From NCBI GenBank assembly GCA_028753945.1, contig JAPNXP010000010.1, forward strand, positions 1,801,042 to 1,865,041: DNA of 64,000 nucleotides, read 5' to 3'. The position numbers and the translations under genes were made by a program. Each line of letters starts with the position of its first letter. Positions within the stretch are counted from its first letter, which is position 1. Below the pieces are notes generated by a model. It saw only the letters and a program-made list of their open reading frames with translations. It had not been told where the DNA came from and did no database searches. The DNA is from Hexactinellida sp. DTS-2022. Lineage: Eukaryota; Porifera; Hexactinellida. This document shows positions 25,501-35,437 of the stretch, piece after piece.

Positions 25501-26009
25501 CAAATGGCAACATGTGCCACCAGTTCCCATCTCTCCCATAGTGGCAATTTTGGAAAAGTGGTGAATAGTGGCACAGGAAGATAATATTTAATCAAATCAA
25601 AAAGGGATTGAATTGAAAGCTCCTACAATTGTTAATTCGAATGTGCAGAATACGAATATGTAATCGAAATAGCAATATCTCATGTAATTATAAAACACCA
25701 TCTTCCGTTGTTAACCCCACTATAGTACTATTTCAATGGGAAAATGTTGGGTGGTCGAATACTATTGTCCGGGTAGTGTACACTAACATGCCAAAGATCA
25801 AACACTTACCCAAAACGAAGAAGCAATCAAAATATATTGGGCCTTACACGGTGTCGAAAGTAACAGATAGTCATGTTACTATTTCTCAGACAGAATTAGG
25901 AGCCAAAAAAGACAAGAAAATTCCAATCCATATCACACGTCCTTATTTTGTAAGAAACACTAAGAAGAAAGTAAACCTCGATTCGAGCATAGGTGTCGAC
26001 ACATCACAG
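22532..26009 (+). CDS. Ginger integrase/transposase, exons 1-6
   Basis: Exons I infer: 22532 or 22625-22771, 22991-23164, 24159-24470, 24592-24698, 24787-25197, 25267-26009, all with GT/AG ends and matching phases. The first ATG is 22532; MNSEEYQEI at 22625 is the more coding-like start. Exons 2-3 give an HHCC zinc-binding domain (GHPGIHATLH then CHTC). The catalytic core has Asp in MDLICDF (24267), Asp in HDQGREF (24444) and Glu in LVEAHN (24673), with exactly 35 residues between the last two when exons 3 and 4 are joined. A GPY/F module (KYIGPYTV) follows at about 25830. The enzyme would cut and join the Ginger ends. A TA-flanked MITE (25300-25778) splits exon 6; the frame is open on both sides and in phase across it. 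No reverse transcriptase or gag is present. Confidence 0.85.
22849..22953. mobile_element. pogo/Tigger-type MITE in Ginger intron 1
   Basis: 105 bp between TA dinucleotides with ends CAGTAGATCCTC and GCAGGTTCTACTA. This is the usual end type of pogo/Tigger-derived MITEs. It lies wholly inside intron 1. Confidence 0.55.
23165..24158. other. Ginger intron 2
   Basis: An AT-rich 994-bp stretch between the GTAAGT donor after 23164 and the acceptor before 24159. No ORF or bounded element is visible in it. Confidence 0.6.
25300..25778. mobile_element. Tc1-like MITE disrupting Ginger exon 6
   Basis: 479 bp with inverted ends CAGTACCCGGACAAAAG and CTATTGTCCGGGTAGTG, about 60 bp each, flanked by TA. 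The interior shares AAAATTATCATC and GTGGCA words with the element near 5.4 kb. Exon 6 codons continue in the same frame directly beyond it, so this is the most recent event in the nest. Confidence 0.85.
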
Positions 26010-26076
26010 GTACTATTGATCAAATCATACATAATTAGAAATTAGTGTCAATTTAATTGAAAATATTCAATTTTAG

Positions 26077-27865
26077 ACTTGCCTGAATCTCTATGGATTT
26101 ACAGCAGTATCTATATTTACACATCTAACTACTTTCAAAGTAAGGATTCCATTCTCTTTACATTCCTGAATTATTGTTGAGAAGTCATTGTTATTTTATA
26201 ATTTACTTCTCCAATTGATGTCAATTTCAGTTATCTCATAAACTTCCAGGCAATAATGATTACTTCATCATTTTTTTGAATTTCTAGGAAATTCTAAAAC
26301 AGAATATTCTCCAAGGAACCTTCGCGACTCCTTTACATGAGAAATTGTACAGAAGCTTAAACAAACAACACATCTATACTCCCAACACCTATTTATTTCA
26401 GTTTTTGAATGGTGAAAAAGAAGATAAAATTCTAAGTCTAACCGAGTATAAATTAGAAAATTTTAGATTAGTTAAACTCAACTTATATCCATTGTATTTA
26501 TATATCTGTAGAAGAGAGACATAATTGAGACTGTAATGGAATGGACACCAGATATTTATCCTAGTTTTACAGATAATGAGCGTGCTAGACATACACACAA
26601 AATACTGTATTTCGTGGTAAGTATTCTACACAATATTATTGAGATACCTTATATGGATGCTCTAATTAATTGTGTAATTTTATTATACTTAATGATTCCT
26701 ATATACCTTTATTAGGCGATGGAGTATCTCAATACAATGCTATGGGACACGTTCGACGAAAAAGATCAAACCGTTATTACAGATGCCTATCCGGATGACC
26801 CAAAAATTATTGTTATAGATGAGAATTGGCAGCGTAGTAAATGTGTTCTCTTGGGGATAACATTTGATTCAGTTAGCAAGCAACCATCGGATCTCGTTGG
26901 ACAGCCACTAAGCAAATACGAACCAGAGCTGACAGAGAAAATCAAAGGAGATGGTAATTGTCTCTTCAGATGTCTCTCCAAAATAATTACTGGGAGTGAA
27001 AACAGCCACCTACAGCTTCGTTCCATTATATGCCGATTTATAGCCAGTGAAGGGACAACAAAACTTGGATGGTATTCTAAATCAAAGCAAACAACACCGT
27101 GTCATTACCTCACACACGAAAACGCTATCTATCGTGAATCCATTTGGGGAAGTGATGTTGAAATTATTGCTGCTTCTGCTATTCTGAATGCCGATATCTA
27201 CGTTGCTAACAACGATTATAGAATGCCAGAGTCTGTAATTCGTCATGTGCGTTGGAGCTTGCTCAGATCTACTAACAGCCCGACTGCCAATCTTTACATC
27301 AAAAATTTCGTCCTACATTATGAACCTGTTGTATCAATGCTGAAATCTCCTATCCCGACGTATGGAACTACAACAGATGAAGTCCTAACAGTGTAATAAC
27401 AACTCACAACACTCTTTCGAAAGCGCTCAAAGACAAGGTACATCGAACTTTGTGGGGACCTCTGCTCGAGTTTATTCAGGCAACGCAATCCCTATCATGG
27501 TGAGCCCAGATAATGGAAACGTGACCTGCAACGGCACATCCCCAGTGGCGAGAGACGAGCTGTTATCTACAAGGTAAATAAAAGATGACAACAAATAGGT
27601 AAGTGAGATACCTATGGAATCAAGGGAGTTTTAAAGTTATTTTTTTAATTGTAGTTAATATTGTTTGCGTTTATTCCTTTTAAGTTTTAGGTACATTGGA
27701 AACCGCCTCGCCTTCTTAGGGTTCTTCATAATACCTGGAACTAGATCAACAAAATTTCCCATGCCAATTCTTCCGTTTATCCAGTTTCATAAACATATAG
27801 CGAACTCTCGATTAAATTATAATAGGAAATTAGAACAATTTACAAACAAACTGGTTTTTAATTAA
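26077..27865 (+). CDS. Ginger downstream exons with OTU protease domain
   Basis: Exons 26077-26139, 26288-about 26400 (end uncertain), 26512-26616, 26716-27573 and 27691-27865 continue the integrase gene. The OTU cysteine protease domain is in the fourth: Asp and Cys of KGDGNCLFRCLSK (about 26944-26985) and the terminal His of IKNFVLHYEPV (about 27315) are all present, so the catalytic triad looks intact. OTU domains cleave ubiquitin or ubiquitin-like chains and occur in some Ginger elements. The OTU frame stops at 27396. A coding-like stretch resumes one base out of phase (NSQHSFESAQRQG...) to a donor at 27573, then splices to a final exon ending KLVFN. I read this as one frameshift near 27393, but an unseen intron is possible. 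Confidence 0.75.
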
Positions 27866-28982
27866 AAAGAAATAATAATTAATTTACTAATACTACACTA
27901 GGTACAGCAGCTAGAAACGATATTAATTAATAATTGTTATATAGCGCTGTCGTATGCCATAAAAAAGAGTATCTAATTTCAGTACATATGTCTGGCTATA
28001 ATTTGGTTGTTGTTGTGGAATACTGAGATAATAACTAGCCAAAATTTCCATTCCTTTCAGTTAGCTAAGTTAAAACTTTCGTTGTGATAACTTATCATAG
28101 TTTTTATTAAACCTTCTGTTTAATAAAAACCCTCAGTCTCATGTAATGGGTAAATTGTCCTGAGCCTAGGTCCCGCTAATGGTGTCAAGAGATAAGTTAG
28201 GTGTTCTCAGGTAAGCTCTTGACATCCCTCAACCGTTAGGCTCGCGGTTGGGGAAAGGTACAGAGTGTGTTCCAAGTACACTCACAGCGAAACTACTCTT
28301 TAGTAGCTAGCTGCAGCCCTGAGGGACCAACCTACTATTTATTCATTAATAAATTAATTAATTAACACTACTTCACAGCGCACAGCATAATCAATTATCT
28401 TTCCATATAGCTTACTAACAGGCAGTTATCAAGACATTTTATCTTATTACTCTGCGAGAAGAATCGAGCCTGAACATTGTACAAGCCAGAACAAGTAGTT
28501 CCCGTCCTGAATTTGTGTATTTTGATGGATTAGTTTATATCCTTTACACGTTAGTTATGTGGTATATTTATAACATCTTTCTGAAACTGTTACTCTGATA
28601 TTTCCCATTAAATTTATTAATAAAAGATATCAATGCATAATAGTGGCTAATCTTAATAACAGGGTGATAAAAGTAAATTTTTAATATAATTTGCTTTTAG
28701 TTAGACATAATTTTTATAATCAAAAATATAATCAGGGAGTAATAAGGTATGTATTGTAGCCAAATAAAGTGGAGAAATAAGATAATAAACTAGTAGTTAG
28801 ATAAATTAGATATCGTGTTACTTAGGAAGTATTTTAAGCTTCCACAATGTGTGCACTTTGCGCAAATTACACAAGTTTCATAAGCTTCCACAATGTGTGC
28901 ACTTGGCCCAAATTACGTTTTTAATGTTTCATGACTCAGTTTTGTGCTACAATGATTTACAACTTACAACTATAAATACCAC
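27866..28982. other. Ginger interior between the two genes
   Basis: Mostly AT-rich. 28125-28330 is a GC-richer block with two hairpins (28227-28253 with 9-bp arms; 28263-28283 with 6-bp arms), origin unknown. 28835-28870 and 28881-28916 are direct repeats of AAGCTTCCACAATGTGTGCA, 46 bp apart, upstream of a TATA box. Confidence 0.5.
28971..28978 (+). promoter_or_regulatory. TATA box of the small Ginger ORF
   Basis: TATAAATA lies about 35 bp upstream of the Met codon at 29013. The direct repeats at 28835-28916 lie just upstream and could be activator sites. The spacing argues that 29013, not 28983, is the used start, since transcription would begin after 28983. Confidence 0.5.
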
Positions 28983-29012
28983 ATGAAATATGCAAAAGTA
29001 ATTACAGCTATA

Positions 29013-29201
29013 ATGGATGATTCTTCAGATAGATACTATATTCAATTAATTGAACAGATGGAAAAAGAATACGAAGAAAAAAAAATGAGCATGATGGTAG
29101 AGACATGCAAAATGATTGATGAACACAAAGCGTATATAGATATGAAAAGGGCGGAATGGGAAATCGAAAAAAAGCATTTGAAAAAAAAATCAGAAAATTA
29201 A
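29013..29201 (+). CDS. small coiled-coil protein of the Ginger element
   Basis: An open frame starting MDDSSDRYYIQL, rich in Glu, Lys and Met with heptad-like spacing, so probably a single coiled coil; I do not recognise it. It stops at 29201. A run of nine A residues at 29181-29189 precedes the stop. In the next frame the same basic helical character continues (KIRKLKQTIIRMGDIDSD) to a stop near 29242. A length change in the A run, or slippage on it, would give the longer form. Two AATAAA signals (29318, 29360) follow in a 41-bp tandem duplication. It could be a DNA-binding or oligomerising accessory protein, but that is inference. Confidence 0.5.
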   Translation: MDDSSDRYYIQLIEQMEKEYEEKKMSMMVETCKMIDEHKAYIDMKRAEWEIEKKHLKKKSEN

Positions 29202-29282
29202 AACAAACGATAATACGAATGGGGGATATAGATTCAGATTAAGTAAAGAATTATTTAATTAGAAGAAGAGTATTAGACTTTA

Positions 29283-29368
29283 GTTTGTAATGTGTTTTTT
29301 GTTAATTCATAAGATTAAATAAAGTTTTGTAATGTGTTTTTTGTTAATTCATAAGATTAAATAAAGTT
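29283..29368 (+). terminator. tandem poly(A) signals after small ORF
   Basis: A 41-bp unit containing AATAAA is repeated twice, placing poly(A) signals at 29318 and 29360, downstream of both possible stops of the coiled-coil ORF. Confidence 0.45.
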
Positions 29369-29934
29369 GTGCTTTACTAGTATTTTAATTTATGGTATTT
29401 TTTAATTAATTAATCTATAAGGGAAAATGCCTATAGCTTGACTAGATCCTGTCTTTTTTAAGGCAAGTGGATTAGAGAGTTAAATCTTTCAATTATAAGA
29501 ATTATAAATATGATATTTAGCCAACAAAATGCTTTAGATAGAAAAAAATTAAGATTTGCAAGATATCGAAGTTAGTAATCGTTTTGGGAACCAGTTCCTC
29601 ATTCTTGTAATCGGAAGTGATAAATAACTAACGCATTCCATTTAATTCCGGAATTTGATTAAAGAATATAAGCTATTAGTTCGGATTACATCAAATTTAA
29701 TGATCAATGCACATGATATTCGTGATTACTTCGTGAGTCTTTCTATTTGATCAAAGATGTATAAACTTAGAAACTATAAATAGGTTACAGTTTAGAAATA
29801 TTGAATTAGGATGGTTTCAATGATTTATGTGGACGAGACGTTGACAGAATAAATTCAGAATCAGCCGAAGAGCAGATCGAGCTGCCAAGATGCAGTCGAA
29901 CAATTTTAAGTAATTGATTCTTTTAATTAAGAGC

Positions 29935-30030
29935 AGAGGATCCCTGAAGAATGAGAGAAGAGTATGGCAGGATGAGAGAAATGCTTTGAAAAGAAAAATT
30001 AGGGAGAAGAGTAGAAAACTGCGAAACATG
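29935..30030 (+). pseudogene. degenerate second coiled-coil fragment
   Basis: One plus-strand frame reads RRVWQDERNALKRKIREK and ends RKLRNMET. This resembles the C-terminal part of the coiled-coil ORF at 29013 (WEIEKKHLKKKIRKLK). Stops break the frame upstream. It may be an old duplicate; similarity in such basic sequence is weak evidence. Confidence 0.3.
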
Positions 30031-30357
30031 GAGACTTAGCTGGAGGGTTCCGAGAAGTGGAGGGATATCATTGGAAACTAAAATAATTTGTATACTTTAT
30101 TATTTAGATGTTTGTTGTGTCAATTAATGAAATAAAGTTGAGTTGCTACTACGTATTAATTAATAAACACCTTCTTTTAATAAAGCTAGTGGATTACAAT
30201 TAATCTGTAAAGTGGAAAATTCTTTTCACTACCAGCGCCTCGAAATACCACAGTAGATTGGATACTAAGTATCAAATTCACAATTTAATTATTAAATTAA
30301 TAATTTAGTATAACATTAAATGTTCAGTAAACTTATAGTTAGAGTGGATAAAATTTG

Positions 30358-30474
30358 CCTTGTATAGTTGCGCCTCAGAATACCACAGCGTCTCAAACTA
30401 CCACAGTCTAATTTGTAATAGCACATCCATGGTGTATAGTGTATCATATAGGCGTCTCAAAATACCACACAACA
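30358..30474. repeat. Ginger right TIR
   Basis: Inverted copy of 22377-22513 with one fewer GTCTCAAAATACCACA unit. It ends CAACA and is followed by the GACC target duplication. Confidence 0.8.
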
Positions 30475-30685
30475 GACCTATTAATATAGAATTGGAATCA
30501 TTTATCGCTATATTAACAAGATTTCATTTCGGAAATCATTCTCTCATCCACCTACCGGGTAATCGCTTATCGAATTGTCGCGTCTCGAAATGTCGCGTAT
30601 CAAAAAGTCGACATCTCGAATTGTCGGTATCGAATTGTCGCGTATCGAAATGTCGCGTCTCGAAATGTCGGTATCCCAAATATTT

Positions 30686-31288
30686 TGGTATCTCCTGTTC
30701 GGATTAGCGAGGGATTGAATTAGCGAGGTTCTGATTAGCGAGGGTGTACTGTACTACAATTACATAGAAGCATGCTTTCATCCAGGCAAAATTTTCTGCG
30801 ACCTAGGCATTCATCAAAAGAAAGCGTTTAACCACAAAATTCGATATTCCAAAAATCTTGCTATATTTTAAGTTTCCCATAGATTTTGGCTTATAACACA
30901 AAATTTGGCCTAACTATCAATTTTAATCCGATTTCTCCCTGTTTCGACCAATACTCATAATTTTAAAGCTCTATCCAATAAAAAAATAACCTCTAACAAA
31001 ACATAAAAATATCTAGGTGAGGTAAGAAGGTGAAATTGTACCAAAAAGGTTGTGGCTTTAGTATAACATTTTTTGAGTTATGGACCAGACAAATTTTGAA
31101 ATGTGTTAAAAATGTGTCCAAAATTTGTTATTCAAAATCGTAACCCCAGGTCCATCCGCACCTACATGCCAAGTTTCAGCCCATCAACTATAAAGCTCTG
31201 GGCATTGCACCGTCTACGGAGAAAAAATATAGAATAATAATAAAGGCAGTGATTTCAATACTGGGACACCATACTACACTACAGTCTA
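30686..31288. repeat. dispersed repeat, inverted relative to 36.9-37.2 kb
   Basis: 30770-30815 looks like a broken TTTCATCCAGG hAT end. About 31060-31285 is the reverse complement of 36860-37190 (CCATCAACTATAAAGCTCTG; CAGTGATTTCAATACTGGG). No gene is seen. Confidence 0.55.
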
Positions 31289-31839
31289 CATAGGCGCCGA
31301 TCTTTGTAGGAGTGAGGTCTTTCCTGTGGGGGGGGACAACTTTTGGGACCAATGAATACGACCTTGGCCGCCCAAGGTCGAAGGTTGATTAGAAAGGTCA
31401 AATCGTTCCAAGATCGGGCGACTTGAGCATTCGGAGCCCAATTATGATGCTACTAATGGTTTAAGCAAATATAGTACATTAAATTTATAACCTTAAGCAT
31501 GGGTAATCCTTCACTCAACAGGATGCTAGCACATCAACGAACTGGGAGATCCTAACGCCCTAGAGCCCACCATGATAGGTACAATTACGCGTACGGTAGT
31601 ATATATAATCTTATATACAATCTTAGTTTTCAAATTGTAAATAGAAGCTATTCGATGTGACTTTGTGAGATCGAGTAGCTTCTATTATAAATTCCATAAC
31701 AATTACAGATTATGTTAATATATTTTATTTTCCACGAATATAATTGCACAATTTATATACTGTGCGTAATCAATTTTAATAAATTTAGTTTATATTCCCC
31801 CAGTAATTACCCCCCAGATCTCCAACATCGGCGCCTATG
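31289..31839. mobile_element. element with CATAGGCG ends
   Basis: 551 bp with ends CATAGGCGCCGAT and ATCGGCGCCTATG. The flanks are only roughly alike (CTACAGTCTA, CTACACTA). The interior starts and ends with G- or C-rich tracts. Related ends occur at 40612-40767 and 43647-45029. Confidence 0.6.
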
Positions 31840-31842
31840 CTA

Positions 31843-32220
31843 CACTAACCAGCCAAAAGTATTTGAACAGTAGGAATTTTAATGCAGACACAATATTGAT
31901 CTGGTAACTTATCAAAAGCTGTCTAAACTAATCTGAAATGACTATAAATATAAATATGTTACTATAGTTATAAATTCAAAAATTGCAGCTGTACCGACAA
32001 ATGTTCCTTTGGAGGGATTATATTTTTGTAGTTGGTTAATTGATAGTACAGTAGATGTCGGATATAAGCACACCGGTTATAAGAACATATCGGATATAAG
32101 CACACCGGTTATAAGAACATATCGGATATAAGCACACTATGTTGGGAAACGGTTGCCATATATCCTGTATAATTTATGACGGATATAAGAACATGTCGGT
32201 TATAAGCACGTTAATAATAT
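31843..32220. repeat. truncated Tc1-like MITE, hairpin repeat and pogo-like arrays
   Basis: 31843-31980 is a left end of the CACTAAC MITE family cut off by a degenerate copy of the GCCGACA hairpin family (31983-32045). From 32055 a pogo-type start (CAGTAGATGTCGG) leads into three repeats of GGATATAAGCACACCGG / GGTTATAAGAACATAT. Confidence 0.5.
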
Positions 32221-33440
32221 ATTTACTTGTACTTTTTTGAAATCCAATACATCAAATGCCCGTATTCACTAAGAAGTTAAGTACGTATTTAGTACTTAAG
32301 TACTAAGTACGTACTTAAGTCGTATTCACTAAGATTGGCATTCGCTAAGATTTTAGTGTGTACTTAAGTACATACTTAAGTACGAAACTTAAGTAACCTA
32401 CTAAGTTGACTTAACTTATAAGAAATTTCTTTTATTGACCCTGAGACGTTGGTGTTTAATTAGATCATTGTATTATATATCTAGTAGTCTTGCTTTACTT
32501 TAGGAGAAGTTTATTATTCTATTTTCAACAATTATTAAGGTTCAGGTATACTCTACAAAATTCGAAAATTTAGATAAAATCCAAATCATTGTCTATCTCT
32601 CTTTTATTGCATTTTTGGATTGCAATATACGACTTCCTATGCGTCCCTAATACATTTTGTGACCCTCAGACGCCCCGTTTTTTCAAATGACCATATATGG
32701 GCATGGATATGTGCAGGGTTGTTTGATTTAAATCAATGATTTTTATTAATAAAAATCATGATTTAAATCAAAAATCTGATTTTAATCAAAGAAGTCTGAT
32801 TTAAATCAAAAAGTCGGACTTTTTTGATTTAAATCAAGACTTTTTTGATTTAAATCAGATTTTTTATGTCTATTGTTTTTTGCGAAAAGAAAAGAAATAC
32901 ATTGATAATGAGTCAAATTACATTGATAATGAGTCACTAACAATGTAATTAATCTATTAGCCAAAGAATATACGCCAGTGTGATATAGATTGCAAAAAAA
33001 AACAATTAAAATCAAAATTCTGATTTAAATCAAAAAAATCTGATTTAAATCAAAAAAATCGGATTTTTTTGATTTTTTTAAAAAAATCATGATTTTTATC
33101 AACCCTGGATATGTGCCACATTTTGATGATTCAGCAATTTTGTATCTCATAAACTAGAGAAAGCAGAGCTTAGCTCTAATCGATTATTCACATCAATATA
33201 TCATGCATATATCATTGGAATAACAAATTGGACTATTTTCCAAATAGTTACCATGCTAAGAAGCGCGCATGCCCATATATGGAGGTGTCATGTGACCATC
33301 ACAAACCATCGATCATGAAAATCAGAGTTGTGCAAGAGCTTAGCTCTAACTTGCTAACACTATCAGTAATCGTTTTCAAGGAATATGAACTGCTTCAATT
33401 ATCTTCAAACCATTATCTGTAAGAAGTATTGAAGGTTTGT
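32221..33440. repeat. family F repeat with hAT insertion
   Basis: About 32640-33440 matches 60163-60560 (CTTCCTATGCGTCC, CCCATATATGGAGGTGTCATG, AAGAGCTTAGCTCTAACTT). It is interrupted by the hAT MITE at 32714-33107. 32535-32580 is a solo end of the AGGTTCAGG element seen complete at 45617-46495. Confidence 0.6.
32714..33107. mobile_element. hAT MITE filled with TGATTTAAATCA repeats
   Basis: 394 bp with CAGGGTTG and CAACCCTG ends and the perfect 8-bp duplication GATATGTG. Most of the interior is variants of the palindrome TGATTTAAATCA. It lies inside family F, whose other copy at 60.2 kb lacks it. Confidence 0.8.
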
Positions 33441-34530
33441 GCCACTATTGTGTCCTTAAATACCCTCTTCTCCACATAAATATTTTCTAATACCGGCTTT
33501 GGAAAAAGCTAGAGAACTCCGTGATTATTTATCGTATCAACTTGAAATTTGGGGGAGATGTAGTTTATGTGCATATCTAAATAACGTTCAGAGCGTTTCC
33601 AGACTTTTTTCCAATTTCGCAAAGATGCATGGCCACATTTCTCAAAAATAGGGAAATTCCTTCGAAAAATTGACCTAAATTTTTGAATTCCTAATAAATA
33701 ATATAAATTTAGATAATATTGGTGATTTTCTCGTATACGCAAGTTGAATGCATATTTATTTGACGAGTTCTGAAGTAAAAACAAAGTGTTTATAGTTATC
33801 ATGTTTTTCTACTAGATATATCTATGGCTTATATTACATAGCAACGCTATACATGTTTTCATTGAATATAGACAAGTTTAAGAATGAAATCAATGATGTT
33901 AGTAATTTTTCATATACTATACAGTAAGGCAAAGGTACTGATATACTAATTGAATTGACATCGTTAATAGTTTTGATTTCACCCATTACGTCACAGTCCT
34001 GACTAGTCGTAGGTAGCGTTAAATAATACATCCAAACAAGTGAGTATTTTAGCAAATGAAAGTTTATATAAGACAGAAGTACATGATTTGTTTACAATTA
34101 CGCGCATTGATCTGATTTTGGATATTATTCAAAGAAATTAAAACCATACATCTACCTGATAAATCGATACTATTCAAACTGATGCCTTATAGATGCAACC
34201 ATTCGTTTGACAAATGCATACTACTGTCTGACAAATGCTACAAGAGACATTCTGACAGATGCAAATGATTTTTGTCTGACAAATGCATGCGCCTCCTCAC
34301 CCTCATAATTATCAGTAATTAAGTTATTACGGTAATTAAAAAGGGATAAATATTACGGATAGAATATAAAATAGAGTGAAAGACGTTCAAAACAGGTAAT
34401 CACTCAGAAATTGTTATATACCTGCGTCTCAAAACAATTTATATGTCTCTGGTTTACCTTTACTATCATCTCAAAATTGTTAAAATCTTTAATTCATTAT
34501 GAAAAAGTGATATTAAGTAGAAAATTACTT
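33441..34530. other. unassigned AT-rich spacer
   Basis: No supported gene. 34200-34290 has four TCTGACAAATGC-like units. Confidence 0.3.
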
Positions 34531-34539
34531 TTATAGTAG

Positions 34540-34645
34540 TGTCTCAAATTCTCACGAGTCTCAAAATATCACTGTATAAATTCTAATAGCACATCCATGG
34601 TTTGCTAATACAATGTCTCAAAATCTCACGCGTCTCAAAATTATA
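34540..34645. repeat. relic Ginger-type end
   Basis: GTCTCAAAATATCAC, CACATCCATGG and CACGCGTCTCAAAA words occur in the same order as in the right Ginger TIR at 30358-30474. There is no integrase nearby. Confidence 0.5.
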
Positions 34646-35263
34646 TCTATACTATTAATTAATAAAATTACTTATGCAGAGCTCAGCTCTAGTAGAGTTC
34701 AGTTTTTCAGTATGTGTATTCAGGCACTGAGAAAGGTCAGTTTTCCCCAAACTTTGAAATTGACCTTTAGAAAGTAAGCCTGGGCTTTTAGTATGGGAAA
34801 AATCTGAACTCTACAAAGCTCAACTCGATATAAGCATTCTCTTAATTAAAACACAAGGCTGGGTGTTATATATATTTGTTTGAATGTTCCGAATTGATTG
34901 AAGAAAGTGGACATATTCCAAATGTGATTTTTGGCACATAGGGGTAACTTTTGGCACAAGCCAACAAGTTGAGGTTTCCACTCAAAATTTCTCACACCTC
35001 GACAAGTTATGACGTCATTCACATTTCGAGAACCCTGAAAAGTCACTTAATCGCACATAATTCCCGCCCTCTAAGAGATAAAAATCTGAAAATTTAATAG
35101 AACATGCACATTAATGATGCGGACATGGTGATAACACCAGATCGCCACTATGCTAACTCATTATCGCATGATGTCGTAATCATTAAAATTTCACATTGTT
35201 AAATTTGACTATTTAGGCCTATTTACGCTATATAATTAATATTCGAAGTATCTAAACCACACA

Positions 35264-35333
35264 CCAACCGCGAAGCGTTTGGTGTGTAGTTGTGTTCTGC
35301 CGCGAAGCGAACTAGCAAGCGAAGCGCGCTAGT
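35264..35333. repeat. possible Helitron-like 3' end
   Basis: Palindromic CACCAACCGCGAAGCG.. and repeated GCGAAGCG words end in CGCGCTAG followed by T. Similar blocks are at 50085-50155 and 52428-52478. CTAG before T with a preceding hairpin is the Helitron 3' pattern, but no 5' end was found. Confidence 0.3.
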
Positions 35334-35437
35334 TATTCTTTAATTCATATTAAAAAGTAAAATTAAGCCAAAATTTCCTTTTATAGCGTCTCAAAATATC
35401 ACTGTATAATTTGTAATATCACATCCATGGTGTATAG

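Larger units (their letters stand above)
22377..30474 (+). mobile_element. Ginger-type DNA transposon, 8.1 kb
   Basis: Termini begin TGTTG and end CAACA, flanked by the 4-bp duplication GACC (22373-22376, 30475-30478). TIRs are 22377-22513 and 30358-30474, built around repeated TGTGGTATTTTGAGACGC units. The cargo is a spliced retroviral-like D35E integrase with a GPY/F module and a linked OTU protease domain. TGTNR ends, a 4-bp duplication and an integrase-type transposase without reverse transcriptase are the published hallmarks of Ginger elements, some of which carry OTU domains. It sits inside the MULE at 16777-30677 upstream of the FLYWCH gene start. A Tc1-like MITE interrupts its exon 6. 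Confidence 0.88.
16777..30677. mobile_element. MULE (FLYWCH-type) carrying P and Ginger insertions
   Basis: Both ends begin GGGATAC and carry about 100 bp of inverted repeat built from 15-bp units such as GATACGCGACAATTC. The right end has roughly two extra units. Flanks share AAATATTT (8 bp). The element spans 13,901 bp, but 17715-21505 (P) and 22377-30474 (Ginger) are later insertions. Without them and their target duplications about 2,001 bp remain, matching the 1,968-bp MULE at 56294-58261. Its transposase gene lies on the minus strand at 16969-22204. Confidence 0.85.

Noticed and set aside
28125-28330. 5S rRNA or tRNA gene
   Set aside because: The block does not match 5S rRNA, and no A/B-box tRNA cloverleaf could be drawn.
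22377-30474. Maverick/Polinton or LTR retrotransposon instead of Ginger
   Set aside because: There is no polymerase B, packaging ATPase, reverse transcriptase or LTR. The ends are short inverted repeats with a 4-bp duplication.
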